The translations under genes and the position numbers were made by a program. From Steroidobacteraceae bacterium (lineage in GTDB: Bacteria > Pseudomonadota > Gammaproteobacteria > Steroidobacterales > Steroidobacteraceae), in contig JABEVI010000014.1 of assembly GCA_013044085.1 (NCBI GenBank), positions 1-31,039 on the forward strand: 31,039 nt of DNA. Reading direction: 5' to 3'. The notes beneath the pieces are model-generated. The model worked only from the letters and a program-made list of their open reading frames with translations, was not told the origin of the DNA and did not search any database. This document shows positions 8,716-16,362 of this stretch, in pieces (the first letter of the stretch is position 1; every line of letters starts with the position of its first letter).

Positions 8716-8826
8716 ATGACGACCTCCATGGTGTCGAATCACTCGCGCGGCGCGCGGCGGCTCGTCGCGTTCACTTGGGTTGCGACGCTGGCGTCAGACC
8801 GCAGGACTGTGACAGCTTGGAATTGA
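8716..8826 (+). CDS. Possible 36-codon leader ORF upstream of the GH1 gene
   Basis: A short frame starts at an ATG with the best ribosome site in this leader (GAGGAACAGGCG just upstream) and ends at TGA 8824-8826, 2 nt before the proposed GTG start of the GH1 gene in another frame. The 36 residues include an Arg-rich segment followed by a short hydrophobic run (LVAFTWVATLA). It may be a leader peptide whose translation is coupled to the GH1 gene, or the remnant of a signal peptide lost from the GH1 frame by an indel. It may also be meaningless. No family is recognised. Confidence 0.3.
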   Translation: MTTSMVSNHSRGARRLVAFTWVATLASDRRTVTAWN

Positions 8827-8828
8827 AC

Positions 8829-10166
8829 GTGCCGGATACGCATGGCGACGCACGCGGGCTCGCGAAGCGCTTTCCCGCGGACTTCGTTTGGGGCGTGGCC
8901 ACGAGCGCCTACCAAATCGAGGGCGCCACCCGCGAGGATGGCCGGGGCGATTCGATTTGGGACGAATTCTGCCGGCGGCCCGGCGCGATTCGCGACGCCA
9001 GCAGCGGCGACGTCGCCTGCGATCACTATCACCTTTATGAAAGCGATTTGGATCTGATCGCCAGCCTGGGCGTGCGCGCCTATCGATTTTCAATCTCCTG
9101 GCCGCGGGTTCAACCCCTCGGCGAGGGTGCTTTCAGCGAAAGCGGCTTCGAATTTTATTCGCGCCTCGTCGACGGCCTGCTCCGCCGCGGCATCGCCCCG
9201 CACGCAACGCTCTACCACTGGGACTTGCCCCAGGCCCTGCAATCGCAGGGCGGTTGGATGAACCGCGCCACGATCGATCGCTTCACCGCGTATGCCACGG
9301 AGGTCGTGCGCCGTCTGGGCGGCCGCCTCGCCTCGATAGCGACCCACAATGAACCATGGGTGGTGGCGATTCTCGGGCATGAAGCGGGCATCTTCGCTCC
9401 GGGCGGGAAGGACCGCCGCATCGCGATGCAGGTCTCGCACCATCTGCTGGTCAGCCACGGCCGTGCCGTGCAGGCCATGCGCGCGGCCGGTTGCCGTGCG
9501 CCCATGGGAATCGTGCTCAATCAGTCCCCGATTCATCCGGCAACCGATTCCGAAACGGATCACGCCAAGGCGCGGCTCGACGACGGATTGATCATTCGTT
9601 GGTACATGGATCCGCTGTTAACCGGCAGTTATCCCGCCGACGTCATCGAGCACCTGGGTGCGGACGCGCCGCAGATCCAGGACGGCGACATGGACGCGGT
9701 AAGGCAGCCGCTCGACTTCCTCGGTATCAACTATTACACGCGCAGTGTCGCGGCGACCGGCGAATCGAAGGACGGTTGCGAACCACGGCGCGAGGTCACC
9801 GACATGGGTTGGGAAGTGTTCCCCGCCGGACTGTCGGAGTTGCTTAGGCGTCTGCACGCGGATTACGACCTGCCGCCGGTCTACATAATGGAAAACGGCG
9901 CTGCGTACAAGGACGCGCTCATCGACGGACGCGTCGCCGATCCGGATCGGATCCGCTATTTGAGCTCGCACATTGCCGCGCTCGCCGACGCCCTCGACAC
10001 CGGGGTCGACGTACGCGGCTATTTCGTCTGGAGTCTTTTGGATAATTTCGAATGGGCCGATGGCTATTCGAAACGATTCGGGATCGTGCATGTCGATTAC
10101 GCGACCCAGCGGCGCACCGTCAAGGACAGCGCCTTGTGGTATCGCGATTTTCTCATTGGAAGCTGA
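8829..10166 (+). CDS. GH1 family beta-glucosidase
   Basis: Hydrolyses terminal beta-glucosides such as laminaribiose or cellobiose. Family hallmarks run through the sequence: the N-terminal FPADFVWGVATSAYQIEGA motif, then YRFSISWPRV, and YHWDLPQALQ. The acid/base Glu175 lies in THNEPW, the nucleophile Glu355 in YIMENGAAY, and the C-terminal aglycone region is SLLDNFEWADGYSKRFGI. The 445-aa length from the GTG at 8829 is typical for bacterial GH1. The frame is open from a TTG at 8775, but the extra residues are not family-like. The start is unsettled because the ribosome site before the GTG is weak and a short ORF ends 2 nt upstream. No signal peptide is seen, so a cytoplasmic enzyme is expected. 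It is first in an operon with GH16 and two GH17 genes. Confidence 0.92.
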   Translation: MPDTHGDARGLAKRFPADFVWGVATSAYQIEGATREDGRGDSIWDEFCRRPGAIRDASSGDVACDHYHLYESDLDLIASLGVRAYRFSISWPRVQPLGEGAFSESGFEFYSRLVDGLLRRGIAPHATLYHWDLPQALQSQGGWMNRATIDRFTAYATEVVRRLGGRLASIATHNEPWVVAILGHEAGIFAPGGKDRRIAMQVSHHLLVSHGRAVQAMRAAGCRAPMGIVLNQSPIHPATDSETDHAKARLDDGLIIRWYMDPLLTGSYPADVIEHLGADAPQIQDGDMDAVRQPLDFLGINYYTRSVAATGESKDGCEPRREVTDMGWEVFPAGLSELLRRLHADYDLPPVYIMENGAAYKDALIDGRVADPDRIRYLSSHIAALADALDTGVDVRGYFVWSLLDNFEWADGYSKRFGIVHVDYATQRRTVKDSALWYRDFLIGS

Positions 10167-10213
10167 CGCCGGCGCCGGGTCGTCGGCGGGCGCTCGCTGA
10201 GGGGATGGCTCCT

Positions 10214-11158
10214 ATGGCACGTGAAGTCAAGGCAAAGGTCGGACGACGCGCATCGGCCGCGGACTCGGTCCGTTGGCGGCTGGTTTGGCGCGACGAGTTC
10301 GACGGCGATAGCCTCGACCGTACGAAGTGGGATGCCGACATCGGCAACGGCTTCTTCGATTACAAGCGACACGAATGGGTGCCCGGCTGGGGCAACGAAG
10401 AGCTGCAGTACTACACCAACGATGCGTCGAACCTGTGCGTCAAGGATGGCAAATTGCATCTTCGCGCGCTGCAGGAATCCCTGCACGGCTGCGGCTACAC
10501 GTCGGCGCGCATCAAGACGCGGCGGCGTGACGGTTCACCGCTTTTCACGAAGCGCTATGGCAAATTCGAGTTTCGCGCCAAGGTGCCGCACGGCAAGGGC
10601 CTGTGGCCTGCGATCTGGCTCCTGCCGCAGGACGATGCCTACGGCGCCTGGGCGGCCTCGGGGGAAATCGACGTGATGGAGATTGCCGGCGAGCGGCCGC
10701 ATGAATACCTCGGCAGCCTGCATTTCGGTTCCACCTCGCCAAAGCGCTCGCTCGTCACCCACGTGCACGCATTTGAGCATGGCGGCACGGTCGCCGACTT
10801 TCATGTCTACGCGGTCGAGTGGGAGCCGGGCGAGATACGCTGGCTCGTAGACGGTAAGGTCTGGGCGCGGCAGTCCTTCTGGTGGAGCTGCAGCGCGCTT
10901 CGCGACGAACACGGCATCGAGGCGCGGCGCGCTGCGGACTTGAATCCCTGGCCGGCGCCGTTCGATCAACCGTTCTACATCATCATGAACGTGGCCGTCG
11001 GCGGCGACTTTCCCGGCGTGCCGAACGCCGCCACTAAATTCCCGGCCGAACTGGTCGTCGACTACGTCCGCGTCTACGACCGGGTAGGCGGCTACGGCGG
11101 GGCCGGGACACGCGGTGCCGGGCGCCTACCCTACCAACGTGCCCACAGCCGCAGCTGA
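10214..11158 (+). CDS. GH16 family endo-beta-1,3-glucanase (laminarinase-like), without signal peptide
   Basis: Endo-hydrolase of beta-1,3- or mixed beta-1,3/1,4-glucans. The 314-residue protein starts almost directly with the GH16 fold (WRLVWRDEFDGDSLDRTKW) and carries YYTNDASNLCVKDGKLHL. The catalytic motif is GEIDVMEIAG, with nucleophile near Glu151, Asp153 and acid/base near Glu156. WEPGEIRWLVDGK and FYIIMNVAVGGDFPG follow. The ExDxxE form with the inserted residue is the laminarinase type rather than the lichenase type. The ATG at 10214 has GAGGGG 8-9 nt upstream; an ATG at 10205 is an alternative. No signal peptide appears from either start or from the upstream open frame, which is unusual because most bacterial GH16 enzymes are secreted. 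The last 20 or so residues are Gly/Arg-rich and look dispensable. The gap to the GH1 gene is 47 nt. Confidence 0.9.
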   Translation: MAREVKAKVGRRASAADSVRWRLVWRDEFDGDSLDRTKWDADIGNGFFDYKRHEWVPGWGNEELQYYTNDASNLCVKDGKLHLRALQESLHGCGYTSARIKTRRRDGSPLFTKRYGKFEFRAKVPHGKGLWPAIWLLPQDDAYGAWAASGEIDVMEIAGERPHEYLGSLHFGSTSPKRSLVTHVHAFEHGGTVADFHVYAVEWEPGEIRWLVDGKVWARQSFWWSCSALRDEHGIEARRAADLNPWPAPFDQPFYIIMNVAVGGDFPGVPNAATKFPAELVVDYVRVYDRVGGYGGAGTRGAGRLPYQRAHSRS

Positions 11159-11170
11159 GGCGTGTCAACG

Positions 11171-12106
11171 ATGTCAAAGCGCTGGATGGAAGGATCGTGC
11201 GTTGATGACAGGGCACCTTGGGCCGACGGCACGACCCCAGGAACCGGCACTGCCGGCAACGCGCCGAACGCGGCGGAGTTCGACGCGCTGACCGGCGAAC
11301 TCGACGCGATATTGCGCGCACGCATCCACGGCTTTTGCTTCAGCCCCTACATCGGCGGGCAGGCGCCGGGGGATGCGGTCAGCGGGGCGCAGATCCGTGA
11401 TCGACTGACGATCATCAGGCCGTACACGAAGTGGATCCGCAGCTTCTCGTGCACCGATGGGCATGAACAGACTCCGCGCATCGCGCACGAGATGGGCTTG
11501 AAGACCCTGGTGGGCGCATGGCTAGGAACCGATCCACGGATCAACGAACGCGAGATCGAAGGCGCGATCGCCGTCGCCCGCGCCGGACACGCCGATTTGC
11601 TCGCCGTCGGCAACGAAGTGCTGCTGCGCGAGGACTTGTCCGAGGACGAACTGATCGGCCATCTGCGGCGCGTGAAGGAAGCGGTGCCCGATGTTCCGGT
11701 GGGCTACGTCGATGCCTATTATCTGTTCGAAGAACATCCTCGAGTCGCCGCTGAGTGCGATGTCCTTTTCACCAATTGCTATCCCTTTTGGGAGGGCTGC
11801 CCGCTGCCTCAGGCGATCACTTACATGCAGTCGATGTACCGCCGCACGGTCGCGGTGGCCGCCGGCAAGCGCGTCGTGATCAGCGAAACCGGCTGGCCGC
11901 AAACCGGCACCGCCTTTCACGGCGCCATTCCCTCGGCCGCAGGCGCAATCAGCTATTTCATCGACACCTGTCGATGGGCTGCGCGTGACGGGATCGAGTT
12001 GTTCTACTTCGCCGCGTTCGACGAAGCCTGGAAGGCCGGGATCGAGGGCGACGTCGGCGCGTACTGGGGATTGTGGGACCGGGATGGCATCGCCAAGTAT
12101 CGTTGA
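11171..12106 (+). CDS. GH17 family glycoside hydrolase, first copy (beta-1,3-glucan-active)
   Basis: Member of the GH17 TIM-barrel family, which contains endo-beta-1,3-glucanases and glucan-branching or transferring enzymes. The fold is visible from HGFCFSPYIGGQAPGD through LKTLVGAWLGTD. The acid/base is Glu149 in LLAVGNEVLL and the nucleophile Glu239 in VVISETGWPQTG. FNCYPFWE-like (FTNCYPFWEG) and YFAAFDEAWK motifs also fit. At 311 aa it is a stand-alone catalytic domain with no signal peptide, transmembrane segment or fused glycosyltransferase. The ATG at 11171 has GAGG about 10 nt upstream, and the gene lies 12 nt after the GH16 stop. Activity on laminari-oligosaccharides is the most likely role from context. 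Transglycosylase activity cannot be excluded. Confidence 0.88.
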   Translation: MSKRWMEGSCVDDRAPWADGTTPGTGTAGNAPNAAEFDALTGELDAILRARIHGFCFSPYIGGQAPGDAVSGAQIRDRLTIIRPYTKWIRSFSCTDGHEQTPRIAHEMGLKTLVGAWLGTDPRINEREIEGAIAVARAGHADLLAVGNEVLLREDLSEDELIGHLRRVKEAVPDVPVGYVDAYYLFEEHPRVAAECDVLFTNCYPFWEGCPLPQAITYMQSMYRRTVAVAAGKRVVISETGWPQTGTAFHGAIPSAAGAISYFIDTCRWAARDGIELFYFAAFDEAWKAGIEGDVGAYWGLWDRDGIAKYR

Positions 12107-12131
12107 CACGCCCGCGGACGTTAGGCCCTAG

Positions 12132-13064
12132 ATGCTGACTCTGCCGACGGGCGACGCGATTTGCTATTCCGGCTACCGGCGCGGCCAAAGTCCGGGCGAG
12201 CGCATCTATCCGTCGCTTGCCGAGATCCGTGAAGATCTGCTGATCCTGAAAAGGCGCTGGCGGCTCATTCGGCTCTATGATTGCAGCCCCCACGCGCTGC
12301 GGGTGCTGGAGGTCATACGCGCCGAGCGGCTCGACTTTAAGGTCATGCTGGGCGCCTACCTCGCCGCCGAGATGAATAATTTCGGCTGCCCGTGGGGTGG
12401 CACCTACGCGGAGCAAGTGCTGGAGGCGAATCACGCCGAAAACGACGCCGAAATCGGCCGGCTGATCGATCTCGCCGGGCGCTACGAGGACATCGTGTTC
12501 TCGGTCGCGGTCGGCAATGAGTCGACCGTCGGCTGGACCGATCATTTCGTGCCGGTGCCGCGCATGATCGAGCACGTTCGCCGGGTCAAACGCGGCGTCG
12601 TGCAACCGGTGACATTTTGCGAAAATTACGTGCCGTGGCGCGATACGCTGCGCGACTTGGTGCCCGAACTGGATTTTCTCTCCGTGCACACCTATCCGGT
12701 TTGGGAGTACAAGCACATACACGAGGCGGTGAACTACAGCCGGCAGAACTATGACGGTGTCGCCGCGCTGTACCCGTCCAAGCCGGTCGTGATCACCGAG
12801 GCCGGATGGGCCACGAATTCGAACGGCCGCGGCATACAGCCACAAAATTCCTCGGAGGAGTTTCAGGCGATTTACTTCGCGGACTTGATGGATTGGACGC
12901 ACGCGGCCGGCATTCTGACATTCGTGTTCGAGGCGTTCGACGAGCCCTGGAAAGGCTCGCCCGATCCGCTCGAACCTGAAAAGCATTGGGGCTTGTTCAC
13001 CGTCGACCGCACGCCGAAACAGGTGATGCGGCCGTTCTATCCGGAACTCGCGCCGCGAGGTTGA
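12132..13064 (+). CDS. GH17 family glycoside hydrolase, second copy
   Basis: Second stand-alone GH17 barrel (310 aa), clearly diverged from its neighbour. It begins near AICYSGYRRGQSPGERIYPS and has the acid/base Glu130 in SVAVGNESTVGW and the nucleophile Glu223 in VVITEAGWATNS. LSVHTYPVWEYKH and VFEAFDEPWKG follow, ending in HWGLFTVDRTPK. No signal peptide is visible. The ATG follows the first GH17 gene by 25 nt and has only a weak AGGC ribosome site, so coupling to the upstream gene is likely. The 3' end overlaps the convergent AGE-family gene by 28 bp. Two tandem GH17 enzymes of different sequence suggest different linkages, chain lengths or a hydrolase/transferase division of labour. Confidence 0.88.
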   Translation: MLTLPTGDAICYSGYRRGQSPGERIYPSLAEIREDLLILKRRWRLIRLYDCSPHALRVLEVIRAERLDFKVMLGAYLAAEMNNFGCPWGGTYAEQVLEANHAENDAEIGRLIDLAGRYEDIVFSVAVGNESTVGWTDHFVPVPRMIEHVRRVKRGVVQPVTFCENYVPWRDTLRDLVPELDFLSVHTYPVWEYKHIHEAVNYSRQNYDGVAALYPSKPVVITEAGWATNSNGRGIQPQNSSEEFQAIYFADLMDWTHAAGILTFVFEAFDEPWKGSPDPLEPEKHWGLFTVDRTPKQVMRPFYPELAPRG

Positions 13065-14215
13065 GCTGCGCTCATCGCCGCGTCGAGTTCGCCGATCGCA
13101 CCGACGAGATGGTACAGCGAACTCGCGGGCGCCGGTGTCGGCGGATAAGCCCCCGCCGGCGTGCGAAAGTCGAACCACAGCCCGGGTATCGGCGTCGCCA
13201 GATACGGGACAAGAGACTCGGCGGCGTCGGCCGCCGCCAACCACAGATCCTCATCGCCCGTCAGCATCGCCGCGGCGAGCGCCGCCTTCAGTCGTTCCGT
13301 TTGCGGCCAGAGGCGCGCTCCTCGCGATGTGACACGCAGATCCGCGTCACAGGCGTCCACGGCAACGCCCTCGACGACCCCATGGCGTGCGCCGATCGCG
13401 TAGAGACGCAGCGCTGCGACACGGGTCGTTTCCGCGGGCGGTTCATGGCGCAGGAACAGCCAGGCCCACTCGAACTGATGACCCGGTTCGATCCGTGAGC
13501 CGGCCGGCCCCGGTGTGCGCCGCCAGTCGTGTGTGAATGACTCACCGAAAGCGCCGCTCGGGGCGTGGGCGAACCGACGCAGTGCCAGGTCGGTCAACGC
13601 CCCACACCACCTCGCCCACCCGGGATCCGCACCGATCCGCGCCCACGTCTGGCAGGCCTCGAGCAGGTGCATGTGTGGATTCGCCTCGCGCGCATCGTCG
13701 GCCCGATCGGTCGACCGGAAGGCGCCGTCCGCGGTCCGGAAGCACGCCCCGATCCGCTCGCGCAGGTCGACGGCGGTGCGTTCGCAGACGCCGGCGTCAC
13801 CGCAAGTCGCCGCCGCCGCGAGCGCGAGCAGAGCGAAGGCCTGGTCATAGAGCAATGCGTCGTCGCAAACTACCGTGCCATCGGCCGCAACCAAAGTCCG
13901 GAACAAGCCGTCGGACCGGCGATAGCGGCCGACGAAGTCCTCGAGCCCCCGCGCGACGATACCGCCCGCATCACCCTCCCAGCCAAAGCGAGGCGCCTGC
14001 GCGAAGGAGAAAATCTGGCGTGCCGGAACACGGGCGCGCCGTGCGACGTTTGGCGCGTTGCCATCCTGATGCAGACACTCGACGAAACCGCCGCCGACCC
14101 GATCGATGCCGAGGTGCGCCCAGAGCGGATACACGGCTGCAACCAGCCAGTCGACGAGGTGGGCACGCGCCGCCCTCAAACGCGCATGGGCGGCGAATTC
14201 CCCGCTGGCGCTCAC
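13037..14215 (-). CDS. AGE-family sugar isomerase/2-epimerase (mannose isomerase-like)
   Basis: Member of the N-acylglucosamine 2-epimerase superfamily, an (alpha/alpha)6-barrel group that includes mannose isomerase, cellobiose 2-epimerase and sulfoquinovose isomerase. Characteristic motifs with the active-site His/Glu residues are present: NPHMHLLEA, IEPGHQFEWAWLF, RLWPQTERLKA and SSLYHLV. WLVAAVYPLWAHLGID at the N-terminus also fits. The length of about 392 aa is normal. The GTG at 14215 overlaps the upstream regulator's TGA (GTGA) and has GGAAG 6 nt before it; an upstream GTG at 14227 is the alternative. It is last in the TonB receptor/halogenase/kinase/regulator set. With the ROK kinase next door, conversion of mannose to fructose is a reasonable guess, but the substrate is unproven. 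Confidence 0.82.
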   Translation of the reverse strand: MSASGEFAAHARLRAARAHLVDWLVAAVYPLWAHLGIDRVGGGFVECLHQDGNAPNVARRARVPARQIFSFAQAPRFGWEGDAGGIVARGLEDFVGRYRRSDGLFRTLVAADGTVVCDDALLYDQAFALLALAAAATCGDAGVCERTAVDLRERIGACFRTADGAFRSTDRADDAREANPHMHLLEACQTWARIGADPGWARWCGALTDLALRRFAHAPSGAFGESFTHDWRRTPGPAGSRIEPGHQFEWAWLFLRHEPPAETTRVAALRLYAIGARHGVVEGVAVDACDADLRVTSRGARLWPQTERLKAALAAAMLTGDEDLWLAAADAAESLVPYLATPIPGLWFDFRTPAGAYPPTPAPASSLYHLVGAIGELDAAMSAAQPRGASSG

Positions 14216-15435
14216 CCGGGCTTCCACAAAGCGTCGCGCAGCGGCAGCAGCCGGGCGTTGAATGCCAGAATCGCGGCGCCGACCGCCGGCGCATCGTCGG
14301 CAAGCTGCGCCCGCTGCACCGGCGCGACCGCGGGGATCTGTCCTGCATGATCGGCGAGCCTGCGATTCAGAGCCGCGGCAAGCTGATCGATCAGCCCCCC
14401 GGGCAGACGACCACCGATCAATATCGCCTCCGGATTGATCAGGCAGTTGACCGCGAGAAGAGGTTCGACCATCGCCGCGCTCGACTCATCGATCCAGCGA
14501 GTTACGATCGCGCGCGCACCCGGCTCGAGTCTTGCAAGACCGGCCGGCGAGGCGATCCGGTGGCCGCCGACCGCAAGCATCCGGCATAGATTCGACAGCG
14601 AGACGATTTTCTGCAGCTGCGCCCGCTCGCCGACACCGGCAGGTCCGCGCAACAAGCCGATCTCACCGCTGCGCCCGGTGGCGCCGCGAAAATAATGGCC
14701 GTCGATGACGAGGCCGCCGCCGAGCGCCGCCGTCACGAGCAGATAGAAGAAGGTGCGAAACTTGTGGCCCGCGCCAAACTGCATCTCGCCGATCGCCGCA
14801 GCAGCCGCGTCGTTTTCGATGAAGATCGGGATGCCCAGGACGTCGCGGAGCAGATCGTCCACGCGCACATTGCTCCAGGCCGCATATTCCTGCGGTTGAT
14901 CCGGCAGATGCGCGCGCGCGATGTCATCCGGAAACGCGATGCCGATGCCGACCAGCCGCGCGCGATCGATGGCTGACTTGGCGAGCAGATGACCGACCGA
15001 ACGCCGGAAGAATTCGCGCAGCGTCACCGGCTGGGCGAATGCAATTTCGCGGGAGGATCGCGCGCGCGCCCGCCCGGCGAAATCGACGATGACCAGCGTG
15101 ACGTGGTCCCGGTCGACGTTCAGGCCGATCGAGAATCCGCCGTCCGGATTGACGACGAACTTGCTCGCCGGCTGGCCGCGCTGACCGCGCCGGCGCCCGG
15201 CGTCCAGGATCAATCGGTTCTTCAACAAGCGGGCCGTGATGTTCGCGATCGCGGCCGGCGTCAAGCCGGTCTGCTCGGACAGCTCGTGGCGGGTGACGGG
15301 TCCGTTCACCCGGATCGCGTGCAAGGTCACACGCTGGTTGTGATCCCCGGCGCGCGCCAGATTGGTGCCGGCGAGCTCCGGCCCCGGCTGCGCATCGCGC
15401 CGCCACGGATACGGGTTCCGAGATTCGTGCCGCAT
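14212..15435 (-). CDS. ROK-family transcriptional regulator
   Basis: Sugar-responsive regulator of the ROK (NagC/Mlc/XylR) type, 407 aa. The N-terminal winged helix-turn-helix is at about residues 35-85 (VTRHELSEQTGLTPAAIANI, then LLKNRLILDAGRRRGQRGQP). The C-terminal ROK sugar-binding domain has IFIENDAAAAAIGE and a RSGEIGLL segment. The CxCGxxGCxE zinc motif found in many ROK proteins is missing here (GPAGVGERAQLQ instead), so sugar sensing may be unusual or metal-independent. The ATG at 15435 has a good GAGTGAGGAC ribosome site. It starts 15 nt after the kinase gene and overlaps the AGE gene. It probably controls its own five-gene operon; the LacI-like palindromes elsewhere in the window would need a different regulator. 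Confidence 0.88.
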   Translation of the reverse strand: MRHESRNPYPWRRDAQPGPELAGTNLARAGDHNQRVTLHAIRVNGPVTRHELSEQTGLTPAAIANITARLLKNRLILDAGRRRGQRGQPASKFVVNPDGGFSIGLNVDRDHVTLVIVDFAGRARARSSREIAFAQPVTLREFFRRSVGHLLAKSAIDRARLVGIGIAFPDDIARAHLPDQPQEYAAWSNVRVDDLLRDVLGIPIFIENDAAAAAIGEMQFGAGHKFRTFFYLLVTAALGGGLVIDGHYFRGATGRSGEIGLLRGPAGVGERAQLQKIVSLSNLCRMLAVGGHRIASPAGLARLEPGARAIVTRWIDESSAAMVEPLLAVNCLINPEAILIGGRLPGGLIDQLAAALNRRLADHAGQIPAVAPVQRAQLADDAPAVGAAILAFNARLLPLRDALWKPG

Positions 15436-15450
15436 GTCCTCACTCCCTCG

Positions 15451-16362
15451 CTAGCGGTCGGCCGCGTCGACGGCGAGCGCGAGCGCGCCGAGCGGCCCCG
15501 CACGCCCGCCGAGGCCTGGTGCGCAGACGTAGGCATCGATCGCACCGACCAGCTCGTCAAGATCCAGGTAATCGCCCAGACTACGCGTCAAGCGACGGCG
15601 GATCAGCGGCAACAATCCCGGACGGGCGGTGGCGACGCCCCCTCCTACCAGAATTCGCCGGGGAGCGGCCGTCAACATCAGCGTATGCAGCAATTGCGCC
15701 AGCGCGTCCGCAGCGTACTCCCAAACCGCGTCATCGTCGCTCAGCGTCTCCGGTGCCCGCCCCGCACGCGCCGCGATCGCGCCGCCCGAGGCCAGACCTT
15801 CGACGCAATCACGGTGAAACGGGCACGAACCGGGCCAGCTGTCTTGCGCCATGCGTGCCACTCGGATGTGGCCGCATTCCGGGTGACTGAAGCCCTGGAG
15901 CGGCCGGCCATCGACGATCAAACCCACACCGACACCGGTGCCGACAGTGACGTAAGCATAATCGGCGAGTTCGCGCGCCGCGCCCCAGCGCCCTTCGGCG
16001 ATCGCGGCGGCGTTCACGTCGGTGTCGCAGCCGACCGGCACACCGCAGCTATGGGCGAATCGGGACGCGATGTCGGTACCGCGCCAGCCAGGCTTGGCGG
16101 TCGCGCGGATGCTGCCATAGGTGGGCGAGAGACGCACGAGATCGATTGGACCAAAGGAGGCGATGCCGAGCGCATCGATCGGACCGTGCTGCCCGACCCA
16201 TCGATGCAGGATGGTCTCGATTCTCGCCAGCGTATCGACCGGATCGCGGCCGGTGGCCACGACCGCCTGCTCGCGCACGTCGTCGGGCCCGGTGCCAAGT
16301 ATGCAGACGCACTTCGTGCCGCCGAGCTCGACGCCGCCATACAAGGAACCCGCCACGTTCAT
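15451..16362 (-). CDS. ROK-family sugar kinase (fructokinase/mannokinase type)
   Basis: ATP-dependent hexokinase-like enzyme of 303 aa. The N-terminal phosphate loop is GGVELGGTKCVCILG. The catalytic base is Asp115 in GCDTDVNAAAIAEG, the ATP/sugar region is YVTVGTGVGVGLIVDGRP, and the zinc site is made by His165, Cys180, His183 and Cys186 (HPECGHIR...CPFHRDC). ILVGGGV and LGGRAGPLGALALA come near the C-terminus. The spacing of the zinc ligands matches fructokinase-type ROK enzymes such as those of Bacillus rather than glucokinase. The ATG overlaps the halogenase-like gene's stop (ATGA). Fructose is the preferred guess because an isomerase gene lies in the same operon; glucose or mannose remain possible. 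Confidence 0.88.
   Translation of the reverse strand: MNVAGSLYGGVELGGTKCVCILGTGPDDVREQAVVATGRDPVDTLARIETILHRWVGQHGPIDALGIASFGPIDLVRLSPTYGSIRATAKPGWRGTDIASRFAHSCGVPVGCDTDVNAAAIAEGRWGAARELADYAYVTVGTGVGVGLIVDGRPLQGFSHPECGHIRVARMAQDSWPGSCPFHRDCVEGLASGGAIAARAGRAPETLSDDDAVWEYAADALAQLLHTLMLTAAPRRILVGGGVATARPGLLPLIRRRLTRSLGDYLDLDELVGAIDAYVCAPGLGGRAGPLGALALAVDAADR

Noticed and set aside
8867..8878. Further GAAGCGCTTTCC-like sequence, and GAAAGCG half-sites near 9037 and 9128
   Set aside because: Inside the GH1 coding region and imperfect; explained by codons for Lys-Arg-Phe, Glu-Ser and Phe-Ser residues.
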